DNA of 64,000 bases, from the NCBI RefSeq assembly GCF_026341815.1, contig NZ_JAPENX010000001.1:3720001-3784000 (forward strand). Reading direction: 5' to 3'. Numbering within the stretch: position 1 is the stretch's first letter; every line of letters begins with the position of its first letter. Both the position numbers and the translations under genes were made by a program. Source of the DNA: Streptomyces sp. NBC_00572. GTDB taxonomy: Bacteria; Actinomycetota; Actinomycetes; Streptomycetales; Streptomycetaceae. Shown piece after piece: positions 45,706 to 54,127 of the stretch. The notes beneath the pieces are model-generated. The model was given only the letters and a program-made list of their open reading frames with translations. It had not been told where the DNA came from and did not search any database.

Positions 45706-46140
45706 TCAGCCCTGGGGTGCGGGCGGGGCCCAGGGCCCGGCCTTGGGGGTGTGCGTCCAGCCCTGCGGGCCGACCGGCGGCACCTGCTCGCGCTCCATGA
45801 CGCCGCGGCGCCGGATCTTGTTGAGGACGTAGACGTTGCCCAGGTGCATGACGCCGAGGACGAGCAGCACGACGCCGAGCTTCACGGAGAGCGCCTCGAA
45901 GAGTGCGCGGGCGTCGAGGACGGTGTCGTCCTGGCCCAGGTAGAGGGCGACGAAGCCGAAGTTGACGAGGTAGAAGCCGACCACCAGGAGGTGGTTGACC
46001 GCGTCGGCGAGCTTCTCGTTCCCGTGCAGGACGTCCGCGAGGAAGATCCTTCCGTTGCGGCTGAGGGTGCGCGCGACCCAGATGGTCAGGGCCACGCTGA
46101 TCAGCAGATAGACGATGTACGCGACGACAGTGAGGTCCAT
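45706..46140 (-). CDS. four-helix membrane protein
   Basis: 144 residues with three to four membrane helices: LTVVAYIVYLLISVALTIWVA, LLVVGFYLVNFGFVALYLG and LGVVLLVLGVMHLGNVYVL, then a Pro-rich cytoplasmic tail. ATG 46140 (MDLTVV) was chosen for the strong GGGAGGGTGGGG before it; an in-frame ATG at 46167 lies inside the operator palindrome. First gene of the operon with the DCC protein and TetR regulator. Function unknown; the neighbouring thiol protein hints at a membrane redox role. Confidence 0.78.
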   Translation of the reverse strand: MDLTVVAYIVYLLISVALTIWVARTLSRNGRIFLADVLHGNEKLADAVNHLLVVGFYLVNFGFVALYLGQDDTVLDARALFEALSVKLGVVLLVLGVMHLGNVYVLNKIRRRGVMEREQVPPVGPQGWTHTPKAGPWAPPAPQG

Positions 46141-46153
46141 GCCCCACCCTCCC

Positions 46154-46167
46154 TTGAACGCGTTCAA
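46154..46167. promoter_or_regulatory. TetR operator candidate 1 (TTGAACGCGTTCAA)
   Basis: Perfect 14-bp palindrome directly upstream of the ribosome-binding site of the membrane-protein gene. An almost identical copy lies at 46198-46211. Since the operon ends with a TetR gene, these are its probable binding sites. Confidence 0.72.
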
Positions 46168-46197
46168 AAGCTGGCAGTGATGACTGTAGACCTCTCT

Positions 46198-46211
46198 TTG
46201 AACGTGTTCAA
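46198..46211. promoter_or_regulatory. TetR operator candidate 2 (TTGAACGTGTTCAA)
   Basis: Second copy, with one mismatch from symmetry, 44 bases (centre to centre) from the first. It lies in the divergent spacer facing the alpha/beta hydrolase gene, so the regulator may repress both directions. Confidence 0.7.
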
Positions 46212-46277
46212 GTCACTTGGGGAGGTCCGACGGAAACCGGCTGGCCGCCACCCGCCCCGCCACCTAGGGTCGGGCGG

Positions 46278-47048
46278 ATGACGCTCTCCCATGACGTGGC
46301 CGGCAACGGCCTCTCGACCGTCCTCCTGCTGCACTCCGGGGTCTGCGACCGCCGAATGTGGGACGGGCAGTTCCACGCCCTCGCCGAGGCCGGGCACCGG
46401 GTCGTCCGCTGCGACCTCCGAGGCTTCGGGGACACCCCCGTCGACGCCCCGCACACCCACGCCGACGACGTCCGCGACCTCCTCGACCACCTCGGCGTCG
46501 AGCGGGCCGCCGTCGTCGGCTCCTCCTTCGGCGGCGAGGTCGCCCTCGAAGTCGCCGTCCGCCACCCCGGTCACGTCTCCGCCCTCGCCCTGCTCGCCCC
46601 CGGGATCCCCGACTTCGAGCCCGGCGAGGAACTGCGGGCCTGGGGCGCGCGCGAGGACGACATGCTCGACGGGGGCGACCTCGACGGCGCCGTCGAACTC
46701 AACGTCGACACCTGGCTCGGCCCCGAGGCCGGACCCGAGGCCCGCGCCCTCGTCCGGGAGATGCAGCGGCGCGCCTTCGACGTCCAGCTCGCCGCCCCCG
46801 AGGAGTTCGCCCCCGTCGACGCCGGGGTCACCACGGACGACCTCGCCGGGATCGAGGTCCCGGCCCTCGTCGCCATCGGGGCCCACGACCTCCCCGACTT
46901 CCGGGCGATCGCCGACACCCTCACCCGTGTCCTGCCCGCCGCCCACCGCGTCGACCTCGACTGGGCCGGACACCTCCCGGCCCTGGAACGCCCGGAGGAG
47001 ACCGCCCGCCTGCTCGTCACCTTCCTGACGGAGACGGCGAGCCGCTAG
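46278..47048 (+). CDS. alpha/beta hydrolase
   Basis: 256 residues with the full fold: VLLLHSGVCDRRMWDGQF (oxyanion region, HSG in place of the common HGG), DLRGFGDT, VVGSSFGGEVALEVAVRHP (nucleophile elbow G-S-S-F-G), a late Asp (AIGAHDLPDF) and DWAGHLPALERPEE with the catalytic His. Substrate cannot be told from sequence. It is divergent from the TetR-controlled operon and may share its control. The stop codon begins a TAGGGGGTGTCCG copy of a dispersed intergenic sequence. Confidence 0.88.
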   Translation: MTLSHDVAGNGLSTVLLLHSGVCDRRMWDGQFHALAEAGHRVVRCDLRGFGDTPVDAPHTHADDVRDLLDHLGVERAAVVGSSFGGEVALEVAVRHPGHVSALALLAPGIPDFEPGEELRAWGAREDDMLDGGDLDGAVELNVDTWLGPEAGPEARALVREMQRRAFDVQLAAPEEFAPVDAGVTTDDLAGIEVPALVAIGAHDLPDFRAIADTLTRVLPAAHRVDLDWAGHLPALERPEETARLLVTFLTETASR

Positions 47049-47099
47049 GGGGTGTCCGAGGAGTGTCGGGGGGCCGGGGCCGCGGGGATGTCCGGCCGA
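47047..47099. repeat. dispersed intergenic motif (GGGGTGTCCG / TGTCCGGCCGATCA)
   Basis: TAGGGGGTGTCCG and TGTCCGGCCGATCA appear on either side of a G-rich stretch between convergent genes. The same elements form the perfect palindrome at 6723-6761 and a variant at 33865-33897, suggesting a repeated intergenic sequence in this genome. Here the palindrome is broken. Confidence 0.5.
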
Positions 47100-48131
47100 T
47101 CAGCCAGGGGAGGCGGCGAGGCTCTCCAGGGCCTTGGCGATCTCCTTGGCCACCGGGCGGTTGCGTACCGTCCCCGACAGCCGGCCGAGCCATCGAGCGG
47201 CCTCCTCGCCCCGGTTACCCCCGCACGCGTCACCGAGGGCCGCGACGGCCGCGGTGGCCAGGGGCCTGCTGCGGCAGGCCCCTCCGGAGCCGTCCGGGCC
47301 GGTGCCCGCGTGCAGTGCGACGGCCCCCACGAGCGGGACGACCCAGTCGGCGTCGATGTCGGGCGCCGTCCGGAGCAGGCCGCGCACGAGGGACGTGTTG
47401 GTGCTCCCCGCGATGCCCCGGGTGGCCATGACCAAGGGGTCGAGGTCGCTCATACGGTGCTCGGGCTGCGCGGAGATGCCCTCAAGAAGGCGCCGCACGA
47501 CCTCGTCCCCACGCGCGGCCTCCGCGAGCAGGACCGCCGCCCGCCGGCGCCACGTCCGCGTGGGACGCGTTCTGTCGAGGAGGGCGCAGTGCCCGAGGAA
47601 GGGCGGCACGCCCGCACCCGTGAGCAGCTCCGCGTGCGCGGCGCGCATCGCCGGGCCGTACGCGTCGAGCCCGTCGAGGAGATGGTGGGGGAGTCTGCCG
47701 GGCACGAACGGCGGCTCCCGCCGCAGCAGGGCGTCCATCCGGTCCCGAAGCGCCGCGCCCGCGTCACCCCGCAGGGCGGGCGACGACTCGGCCGTCCGTC
47801 GCAGCGAGCCCAGCCGGGCCCGGTCGAACTCCTCGGCCTGCTCGGCCGCCGCGAGCGCGATCGGCACCAAGGTCGGGAATGCGCCCTGGAGTTCGTGCGG
47901 TGCGACCTTCGCGTCCTTCCCCACGAGCCGTGCGAGGAGCACGTCCGATTCCTCGGTGCTCCAGTCCAACTCCTGTGCCGAGAGCTCGACGAGGGCCGCG
48001 TCCACCCCGCCCCCCGTGCCGCGGCACGCCCGCAGGTGGAGTGCGAGCGCCCGTTCCCGGCGACCCCGCGCGTCCGGGGCGCCGAGCGGCTCCATGGCCG
48101 CTCCAGGGCCTTCCGTCGTGTTCTCCGCCAT
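47100..48131 (-). CDS. helical-repeat protein of unknown function
   Basis: 343 residues, almost entirely predicted alpha-helical with HEAT-like repeats: LLARLVGKDAKVAPHELQGA, RRRAAVLLAEAARGDEVVRRL, LVRGLLRTAPDIDADWVVPL and AARWLGRLSGTVRNRPVAKE. The pattern recalls the repeat region in actinobacterial DUF4132-type proteins, but no catalytic domain is present and I do not assign it. ATG 48131 begins MAENTTEG; GTG 48137 is an alternative. Convergent with the hydrolase, and upstream of nothing obviously related on its strand. Confidence 0.6.
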   Translation of the reverse strand: MAENTTEGPGAAMEPLGAPDARGRRERALALHLRACRGTGGGVDAALVELSAQELDWSTEESDVLLARLVGKDAKVAPHELQGAFPTLVPIALAAAEQAEEFDRARLGSLRRTAESSPALRGDAGAALRDRMDALLRREPPFVPGRLPHHLLDGLDAYGPAMRAAHAELLTGAGVPPFLGHCALLDRTRPTRTWRRRAAVLLAEAARGDEVVRRLLEGISAQPEHRMSDLDPLVMATRGIAGSTNTSLVRGLLRTAPDIDADWVVPLVGAVALHAGTGPDGSGGACRSRPLATAAVAALGDACGGNRGEEAARWLGRLSGTVRNRPVAKEIAKALESLAASPG

Positions 48132-48167
48132 GCCCACGACGGTAGAGGACCCCACCGACAGCGACGC

Positions 48168-49385
48168 TCACGTCTGGCGCCTGACCCCCGGCACGAGCGC
48201 CGTCGCGGCGCAGCAGCCGCCCACGAGCACGGCCGCCACGAGGAGTGGCACCTCGGGGCCCCAGGTCGAGGCCGCGAGCGGGGCCAGTGTGTAGCCCAGG
48301 GGCATGGCGGCGAGGGAGAGCAGCCAGTCGTACGAGGTGACCCGGGCCAGCGCGTGGGCGGGGACCGCTCGTTGGACGGCGGTGTCCCACACGGGGGAGA
48401 GGAAGCCGAGCCCGGCCTGTGCGAGTCCGTAGGCCGCGATCGTCAGGGGCGCGGGCGCGGCGACCGCGAGCAGGATCAGCGGCAGGGCGTACGTGGCGAG
48501 CCCGAGGTTCGCCGTGAGGACCGGGCGTCGGGGGGTGACGCGGTCGGCGAGCAGGGCCCCGAGGAGGTAGCCGACGGCGCCGACCTGGAGCAGGACGACC
48601 CAGGTGGTGCCGCCGCCGAGCCGTTGCACGGCGACGGCGGGGCCGAGGGTCATCAGGACGGCCGCGGCGCCGTTCCAGGCGCTGTGGCCGATCAGGCTGG
48701 TCCAGTACCAGTCCCGGGAGCGGACCTCCTGCCAGCCTTCGGCGAGGTCGGCGCGGAGCGAGCGGCGCGGGATCGGCACCCGCTTCACCCGTACCGCCGT
48801 CAGGATCAGCGCGCTGACGGCGAAGGTCGCCGCGTCGAGGACGAACGCCCAGCCCGGCCCCACGGTCAGGACCAGGGTGCCGGCGAGTGCGGGACCGCCG
48901 AGCCGGGTGGCGCTGCGGGCGACGCTCATCGCCGCGTTGGCCCGGTGCAGCGACTCGGCCGCCACCGTCCCCTTCACCAGGGGGGAGTCGGTCGGCATGG
49001 CGAAGGCCCCGGCGGCGCCGCCGAGCGCCTCGGCGACGGCGAGGACGGCCAGGCTCGGCGCACCGCCGAGGAGTTGGATCCCGACGAGCAGCTGGGTACC
49101 GCAGCGTACGAGATCGGTGGTGAGGGCGACCGTGCGGGCGTCGAAGCGGTCGCCGACCACGCCGCCGAGGGGCAGCAGGAGCAGCTTGGGCACCATCGCG
49201 CAGCCGAGGACCAGGGCCAGCGCCGTGGTGGAGCCGGTGGCCTCCAGGACGGCGAGGGCGAGGGCGGCGGGGATCGCCGCGTCGCCGAGGAGGGAGAGGG
49301 TGCGGCCGGTGAAGAGCAGCCGGAAGGAGCGGGTGCGCAGGGGGTGCGGGGCAGGTGGGGGCGCCGGGGCGGTGGTAGTGGTCAT
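48168..49385 (-). CDS. MFS transporter
   Basis: 405 residues with 12 predicted membrane helices. SLLGDAAIPAALALAVLEAT at the start and the loop GGVVGDRFDARTVALTTDLV match the MFS motif-A region; GPALAGTLVLTVGPGWAFVLDA is typical of MFS3-type drug exporters. ATG 49385 (MTTTTAP) was chosen; GTG 49394 is possible but lies nearer the operators. It is divergent from a MarR-family regulator across a 101-bp spacer with three operator-like repeats, so its expression is probably repressed by that regulator. Confidence 0.9.
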   Translation of the reverse strand: MTTTTAPAPPPAPHPLRTRSFRLLFTGRTLSLLGDAAIPAALALAVLEATGSTTALALVLGCAMVPKLLLLPLGGVVGDRFDARTVALTTDLVRCGTQLLVGIQLLGGAPSLAVLAVAEALGGAAGAFAMPTDSPLVKGTVAAESLHRANAAMSVARSATRLGGPALAGTLVLTVGPGWAFVLDAATFAVSALILTAVRVKRVPIPRRSLRADLAEGWQEVRSRDWYWTSLIGHSAWNGAAAVLMTLGPAVAVQRLGGGTTWVVLLQVGAVGYLLGALLADRVTPRRPVLTANLGLATYALPLILLAVAAPAPLTIAAYGLAQAGLGFLSPVWDTAVQRAVPAHALARVTSYDWLLSLAAMPLGYTLAPLAASTWGPEVPLLVAAVLVGGCCAATALVPGVRRQT

Positions 49386-49399
49386 GACACGCAAGGTAT

Positions 49400-49441
49400 T
49401 TCGGTACCGAATAATTCGTCAACGAAATATTCGGAAACGAA
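49400..49441. promoter_or_regulatory. three-unit MarR operator array (TTCG-N4-CGAA, 15-bp period)
   Basis: TTCGGTACCGAA (49400-49411), TTCGTCAACGAA (49415-49426) and TTCGGAAACGAA (49430-49441) occur with an exact 15-bp step, 14 bases from the MFS start codon and 45 from the MarR start. Three equally spaced dyads of one motif in a MarR/MFS divergon are strong evidence for cooperative regulator binding. Confidence 0.85.
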
Positions 49442-49486
49442 AGAACTCGGGGTGGGGGAACGGGGGCGGCGACGTACGATCACCCC

Positions 49487-50026
49487 ATGGCGCAACCCGA
49501 GGAGCCGCGTACGCCGAGCGAGCCACGCGACTGGACCGACGACCACGTCGCCCGCTGGCAGCCCGTCCTGCCCGGCCTCGACCCCGTCGTCGAAGGCGCC
49601 GTCACCCGGATGAAGAAGCTCTCCGTCCACCTCCGCCGGGTCCGGGAGCAGTCCCTCGTCGACTTCGACCTGGAACGCCACGAGTTCGACACCCTGCACA
49701 AGATCGCCGGCCGTGGCGGCAGCGCCGCCCCCTCCGAGCTGGCCCAGGACCTCGACCTGGCCCCGGCTTCCGTCTCCGGCCGCCTGGAGGCCCTGGAGAA
49801 GCGCGGATTCGTCCGCCGCACCCAGTCCACCACCGACCGGCGCCGGGTCGTCGTCGAGCTCACCGCCGCCGGCCGCGAGACCTGGCTCGGCGCGATGGAC
49901 GTCCTCGGCCACGAGGAGTACCGGCTGCTCGGCGTCCTCACCCCCGAGGAGCGCGACCTCCTCAACGACATGCTGCGCCGCGTCATGGTCGAGGCGGAGT
50001 CGGCGGAGCCGACCCGCCACTGGTAG
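49487..50026 (+). CDS. MarR-family transcriptional regulator
   Basis: 179 residues. The winged HTH: LVDFDLERHEFDTLHKIAG, SAAPSELAQDLDLAPASVSG, RLEALEKRGFVRRTQSTTDRRRVVVELT with the conserved DRR wing. N- and C-terminal helices form the dimer interface. ATG 49487 gives MAQPEEPRTP. It probably represses the divergent MFS exporter and itself through the three dyads between them, and responds to the exported compound, whose nature is not known. Confidence 0.92.
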   Translation: MAQPEEPRTPSEPRDWTDDHVARWQPVLPGLDPVVEGAVTRMKKLSVHLRRVREQSLVDFDLERHEFDTLHKIAGRGGSAAPSELAQDLDLAPASVSGRLEALEKRGFVRRTQSTTDRRRVVVELTAAGRETWLGAMDVLGHEEYRLLGVLTPEERDLLNDMLRRVMVEAESAEPTRHW

Positions 50027-50057
50027 CACCGACGCCCCCGAGGGTGCCCGGAAACGC

Positions 50058-50085
50058 CGAAGGGGCGCCCTCGGGCGCCCCCTCG
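50058..50085. terminator. bidirectional terminator
   Basis: CGAAGGGGCGCCC pairs with GGGCGCCCCCTCG around TC with one G-T wobble, between convergent genes. Confidence 0.8.
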
Positions 50086-50099
50086 TCGATGACGACCGC

Positions 50100-50630
50100 T
50101 CACATGCTCAGCGACCGCGCGTAGTTGAGCTGACCCATCACCCAGTTGAAGGTGTCCGGGCCGCGTGCCGGGATCATCGTCGAGTGGTGCCGGCCGCCGC
50201 TGGTCACCGTGACCTGGATGAAGCCGGTGGTCGTCTTCTCCTTCATGAGCAGGAACAGCAGACCCAGCAGGCAGAAGATGAAGAAGACGATCGCCAGCAC
50301 GATCGCGACCGTGGGCATCTTCTCCTCGGTCCGCGACATGTCCGTCGCGTTCCACACGGCACCCTTGAGGGGCATCGCACCGGCGGGCGTGATGATCTGG
50401 TCGCCGACCACGGTGATGTCACCCAGGCTCAGCACCGGGGCGCCCCCGTGCTGCTGCGGCACGGGCGGCTGCTGCGGCGGCACCGGCACGCCGCCCGGCA
50501 GGGTCGGCTGGTACGCCGGAGTCTGCGGGTACTCCGGAGTGTGCGGGTACCCGTAGGCGGGCGTGCCCGGCTGCTGCTGCCCGGGACCCCACTCGTACTC
50601 CTCCGACCGGTAAGGGTTCGGTTCGCTCAT
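50100..50630 (-). CDS. Pro/Tyr-rich membrane protein
   Basis: 176 residues. The N-terminus has Tyr-Pro-rich repeats (YGYPHTPEYPQTPAYQPTLP), then a small beta-rich domain (LSLGDITVVGDQIITPAGAM), one membrane helix (VAIVLAIVFFIFCLLGLLFLL) and a short C-terminal domain (TGFIQVTVTSGGRHHSTMIP). This layout with a GDI-VVGD segment is common in Streptomyces next to sdh, but without a known function. ATG 50630 is preceded by GGACGGGG. The gene starts 22 bases after the sdhB terminator. Confidence 0.75.
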   Translation of the reverse strand: MSEPNPYRSEEYEWGPGQQQPGTPAYGYPHTPEYPQTPAYQPTLPGGVPVPPQQPPVPQQHGGAPVLSLGDITVVGDQIITPAGAMPLKGAVWNATDMSRTEEKMPTVAIVLAIVFFIFCLLGLLFLLMKEKTTTGFIQVTVTSGGRHHSTMIPARGPDTFNWVMGQLNYARSLSM

Positions 50631-50651
50631 CAGTCCCCGTCCTTCACAAAG

Positions 50652-50692
50652 AAAAAGCCCGCTCCTGCACGCCGCAGCGTACAGAAGCGGGC
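50652..50692 (-). terminator. intrinsic terminator of the sdh operon with T-run
   Basis: On the minus strand GCCCGCTTCTGTACGCTGC folds back on GCGGCGTGCAGGAGCGGGC, followed by TTTTTC. This is one of only two terminators in the window with a proper T-run. Confidence 0.9.
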
Positions 50693-50714
50693 CGAAACAC
50701 CGAACCAGGAACGG

Positions 50715-51473
50715 TCAGAAACGACGCGTGATCAGCGCGCGCTTCACTTCCTGGATCGCCTTGGTGACCTCGATGCCACGCGGGCAGGCGTCCGTGCAGT
50801 TGAACGTCGTGCGGCAACGCCACACGCCGTCCTTGTCGTTCAGGATCTCCAGGCGCTGCTCACCGGCCTCGTCACGCGAGTCGAAGATGAAGCGGTGCGC
50901 GTTGACGATCGCGGCCGGACCGAAGTACTGGCCGTCGTTCCAGAAGACCGGGCAGGACGACGTGCACGCGGCGCACAGGATGCACTTGGTGGTGTCGTCG
51001 AAGCGCTCGCGGTCCTCGGCGGTCTGCAGACGCTCGCGCGTCGGCTCGTTGCCCTTGGTGACCAGGAACGGCATGACGTCCCGGTACGCCTGGAAGAACG
51101 GCTCCATGTCGACCACGAGGTCCTTGAGGACCGTGAGGCCCTTGATGGCCTCGACCGTGATCGGCTTCTCGGGGTTGAGGTCCTTGATCAGCGTCTTGCA
51201 GGCGAGCCTGTTCTTGCCGTTGATCCGCATCGCGTCCGAGCCGCAGATGCCGTGCGCGCACGAGCGACGGAAGGTCAGCGTGCCGTCGACGTCCCACTTG
51301 ATCTTGTGGAGGGCGTCGAGCACACGCTCCTTGGGGTCGATCTCGATCTGGAAGTCTTCCCAGACCGACGCGTCCGACACCTCGGGGTTGAAGCGGCGGA
51401 TCCGCATCGTGACCGTGATGTACGGGGAGGCGGCGGACTCCGCCTCGACCTTGTCCAGTACGGGGGTAGCCAT
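50715..51473 (-). CDS. sdhB: succinate dehydrogenase iron-sulphur subunit
   Basis: 252 residues. The 2Fe-2S ferredoxin part has FRRSCAHGICGSDAMRI with its Cys set, and the C-terminal part has the two 4Fe-4S/3Fe-4S clusters (KCILCAACTSSCPV and CTDACPRGIEVTK). It carries electrons from SdhA to the membrane subunits. The start ATG shares one base with the sdhA stop (TGATG), so the two are coupled. It is the last gene of the sdhCDAB operon. Confidence 0.97.
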   Translation of the reverse strand: MATPVLDKVEAESAASPYITVTMRIRRFNPEVSDASVWEDFQIEIDPKERVLDALHKIKWDVDGTLTFRRSCAHGICGSDAMRINGKNRLACKTLIKDLNPEKPITVEAIKGLTVLKDLVVDMEPFFQAYRDVMPFLVTKGNEPTRERLQTAEDRERFDDTTKCILCAACTSSCPVFWNDGQYFGPAAIVNAHRFIFDSRDEAGEQRLEILNDKDGVWRCRTTFNCTDACPRGIEVTKAIQEVKRALITRRF

Positions 51474-53233
51474 CAGTACTTACGCTCCATCGGCTGGTAG
51501 CGGGTCTGGACGACCGGCTTGTAGTCGAGACGGACGGTCTCGGAGCCGTCCTCGCCGACCTCGCGGTACGCCATGGTGTGGCGCATGAAGTTGACGTCGT
51601 CGCGGTTCGGGTAGTCCTCGCGGTAGTGACCGCCGCGGGACTCCTTGCGCGCCAGGGCCGAGATGGCCATGACCTCGGCCAGTTCGAGCAGGTTGCCCAG
51701 CTCGACGGCCTCCAGGAGGTCCGTGTTGAAGCGCTTGCCCTTGTCCTGGATGGACACGTTCTCGTAGCGCTCGCGCAGTTCGGCGATCTTCTCGACGGCC
51801 GTCTTGATGGTCTGCTCCGTACGGAACACCATCACGTTGGCGTCCATCGTCTCCTGGAGCTCACGACGGATGTCGGCCACCCGCTCGTTGCCCGTGGAGT
51901 TGCGCAGCTTCTCGATCTGCGAGACGACCAGCGACTCCGGGTTCTCCGGCAGCTCGACGAAGTCGTGCTTGGCGGAGTACTCGGCCGCGGCGATGCCCGA
52001 GCGCTTGCCGAAGACGTTGATGTCGAGCAGCGAGTTGGTGCCGAGGCGGTTGGCGCCGTGCACGGAGACACAGGCGACCTCGCCGGCCGCGTACAGGCCC
52101 GGGACGACGGTGGTGTTGTCCGAGAGGACCTCACCCTCGACGTTGGTCGGGATGCCGCCCATGGCGTAGTGCGCGGTGGGCTGGATCGGGATCGGGTCCG
52201 TGTACGGCTCGATGCCGAGGTACGTACGGGCGAACTCGGTGATGTCCGGGAGCTTGGCGTCGAGCTGCTCCGGCGGAAGGTGCGTCAGGTCCAGGTAGAC
52301 GTGGTCGCCCTCGGGACCGCAGCCGCGGCCCTCGCGGATCTCCGTGTAGATGGAGCGGGAGACGACGTCACGGGACGCGAGGTCCTTCATGACCGGCGCG
52401 TACTTCTCCATGAAGCGCTCGCCGTCCTTGTTGCGGAGGATGCCGCCCTCACCGCGGGCGCCCTCCGTCAGCAGGATGCCCATGCGCCAGATGCCCGTCG
52501 GGTGGAACTGGAAGAACTCCATGTCCTCCAGCGGCAGACCGCGGCGGAAGCAGGCCGCCTGGCCGTCACCCGTCAGCGTGTGCGCGTTGGAGGTCACCTT
52601 GAAGAACTTGCCCGTGCCGCCGGAGGCGTAGATCACGGCCTTGGCCTGGAAGATGTGGATCTCACCGGTGGCCAGCTCGTACGCGACCACACCGGCGGAC
52701 TTCTTGACGCCGTCGACCTCGACGATGAGCTGGTCCAGGACGTAGAACTCGTTGAAGAACTCCACGCCCTCCTTGACGCAGTTCTGGTACAGCGTCTGGA
52801 GGATCATGTGGCCGGTGCGGTCCGCGGCGTAGCAGGACCGGCGGACCGGGGCCTCGCCGTGGTTGCGGGAGTGACCGCCGAAGCGGCGCTGGTCGATGGT
52901 GCCGTTCGGGGTGCGGTTGAACGGCAGGCCCATCTTCTCCAGGTCGAGGACGGCGTCGATGGCCTCCTTCGCCAGGATCTCGGCGGCGTCCTGGTCGACC
53001 AGGTAGTCACCGCCCTTGACCGTGTCGAAGGTGTGCCACTCCCAGTTGTCCTCCTCCACGTTCGCCAGCGCGGCGGCCATGCCGCCCTGCGCGGCGCCCG
53101 TGTGGGACCGGGTGGGGTAGAGCTTCGTCAGCACGGCGGTGCGGCTGCGCTTCGTCGACTCGATGGCGGCGCGCATGCCGGCGCCACCGGCGCCGACGAT
53201 GACGGTGTCGTACTTGTGGATCTGGATCTTCAT
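51473..53233 (-). CDS. sdhA: succinate dehydrogenase flavoprotein subunit
   Basis: 586 residues, the catalytic subunit oxidising succinate to fumarate. DTVIVGAGGAGMRAAIES is the FAD loop; TRSHTGAAQGGMAAAL holds the His for covalent FAD attachment; the active-site blocks QFHPTGIW, TEGARGEGGIL and HYAMGGIPTNVEGEV follow; and GANRLGTNSLLDINVFGKRSG is typical. Standard length. Part of the sdhCDAB operon, with sdhD 25 bases upstream. Confidence 0.98.
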   Translation of the reverse strand: MKIQIHKYDTVIVGAGGAGMRAAIESTKRSRTAVLTKLYPTRSHTGAAQGGMAAALANVEEDNWEWHTFDTVKGGDYLVDQDAAEILAKEAIDAVLDLEKMGLPFNRTPNGTIDQRRFGGHSRNHGEAPVRRSCYAADRTGHMILQTLYQNCVKEGVEFFNEFYVLDQLIVEVDGVKKSAGVVAYELATGEIHIFQAKAVIYASGGTGKFFKVTSNAHTLTGDGQAACFRRGLPLEDMEFFQFHPTGIWRMGILLTEGARGEGGILRNKDGERFMEKYAPVMKDLASRDVVSRSIYTEIREGRGCGPEGDHVYLDLTHLPPEQLDAKLPDITEFARTYLGIEPYTDPIPIQPTAHYAMGGIPTNVEGEVLSDNTTVVPGLYAAGEVACVSVHGANRLGTNSLLDINVFGKRSGIAAAEYSAKHDFVELPENPESLVVSQIEKLRNSTGNERVADIRRELQETMDANVMVFRTEQTIKTAVEKIAELRERYENVSIQDKGKRFNTDLLEAVELGNLLELAEVMAISALARKESRGGHYREDYPNRDDVNFMRHTMAYREVGEDGSETVRLDYKPVVQTRYQPMERKY

Positions 53234-53258
53234 GACGTGGATTACCTCAGCCCCGTGC

Positions 53259-53738
53259 CTAGCGGATGTTCGGGTCGAAGGTGAAGATCACCAGCGTGCC
53301 CAGAAGGATGGTGAACACCGTGGCGGTGTACAGCAGGCCCTTGAGCCACAGGCGCGTGTTGGCCCGCTCCGCGTAGTCGTTGATGACGGTACGGAGGCCG
53401 TTGGCGCCGTGCAGCATGGCGAGCCAGAGCATCAGCAGGTCCCAGACCTGCCAGAACGGGGACGCCCAGCGGCCGGCCACGAAGGCGAAGCCGATCTTGG
53501 AGACGCCGCCGTCGAGGAAGAGCTGGATCAGCAGGTGGCCGAGGACCAGGACGACGAGGACCACGCCCGAGAGGCGCATGAAGAGCCACGCGGCCATCTC
53601 GAAGTTGCCACGGGTCGCGCGCGGGGTCTTGCCGGTGCGCTTGCGCGGGGCCTCGATGAACGGCGCGGGGTTGTCCACGTCGTAGTGGGCGCCGCCCTCG
53701 ACGGGACCGATCGCGGTGGAGGTGGTGTCAGCAGACAT
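53259..53738 (-). CDS. sdhD: succinate dehydrogenase membrane subunit D
   Basis: 159 residues with three membrane helices: FEMAAWLFMRLSGVVLVVLV, FWQVWDLLMLWLAMLHGANGL and LLYTATVFTILLGTLVIFTF. The loop HLLIQLFLDGG and the LHGANGLRTVINDYAE segment hold the haem/quinone-site residues typical of SdhD. The N-terminal 40 residues are cytoplasmic and polar. Encoded between sdhC (8-base gap) and sdhA. Confidence 0.93.
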   Translation of the reverse strand: MSADTTSTAIGPVEGGAHYDVDNPAPFIEAPRKRTGKTPRATRGNFEMAAWLFMRLSGVVLVVLVLGHLLIQLFLDGGVSKIGFAFVAGRWASPFWQVWDLLMLWLAMLHGANGLRTVINDYAERANTRLWLKGLLYTATVFTILLGTLVIFTFDPNIR

Positions 53739-53746
53739 ATCTGGCG

Positions 53747-54127
53747 TCAGCTCCCGAACAGTTCACGTGCGGCGTGGCCGAGGACGGGGTACAGCGAGCC
53801 CGCCATCAGCACGACCCAGATGCCCACGACGGTCCAGAGCATCTGCTTCTGGTAGCGCGGGCCCTTGGACCAGAAGTCCACGGCGATGACACGGAGACCG
53901 TTCAGCGCGTGGAAGAGGATGGCAGCGACGAGGCCGTACTCAAGGAGAGCGACGATCGGCGTCTTGTAGGTCGCGACGACCTCGTCGTACGCCTCGGGGG
54001 AGACGCGGACGAGAGCGGTGTCCAGCACGTGTACGAACAGGAAGAAGAAGATGAGGACGCCGGTGACTCGATGAGCCACCCAGCTCCACATTCCTTCCCG
54101 GCCGCGGTACAGCGTTCCAGCCGGCAC
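53747..54127 (-). CDS. sdhC: succinate dehydrogenase cytochrome b556 subunit
   Basis: 126 residues with three helices (SWVAHRVTGVLIFFFLFVHV, VALLEYGLVAAILFHALNGL, QMLWTVVGIWVVLMAGSLY). WVAHRVTGVL and LFHALNGLRVIAVDFW are the SdhC signatures with the haem-binding His. GTG 54127 has a strong GGAGGG site at a longer spacing. First gene of the sdhCDAB operon; a TACGAT element near 54220 on the minus strand could be its -10 box. Confidence 0.93.
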   Translation of the reverse strand: MPAGTLYRGREGMWSWVAHRVTGVLIFFFLFVHVLDTALVRVSPEAYDEVVATYKTPIVALLEYGLVAAILFHALNGLRVIAVDFWSKGPRYQKQMLWTVVGIWVVLMAGSLYPVLGHAARELFGS

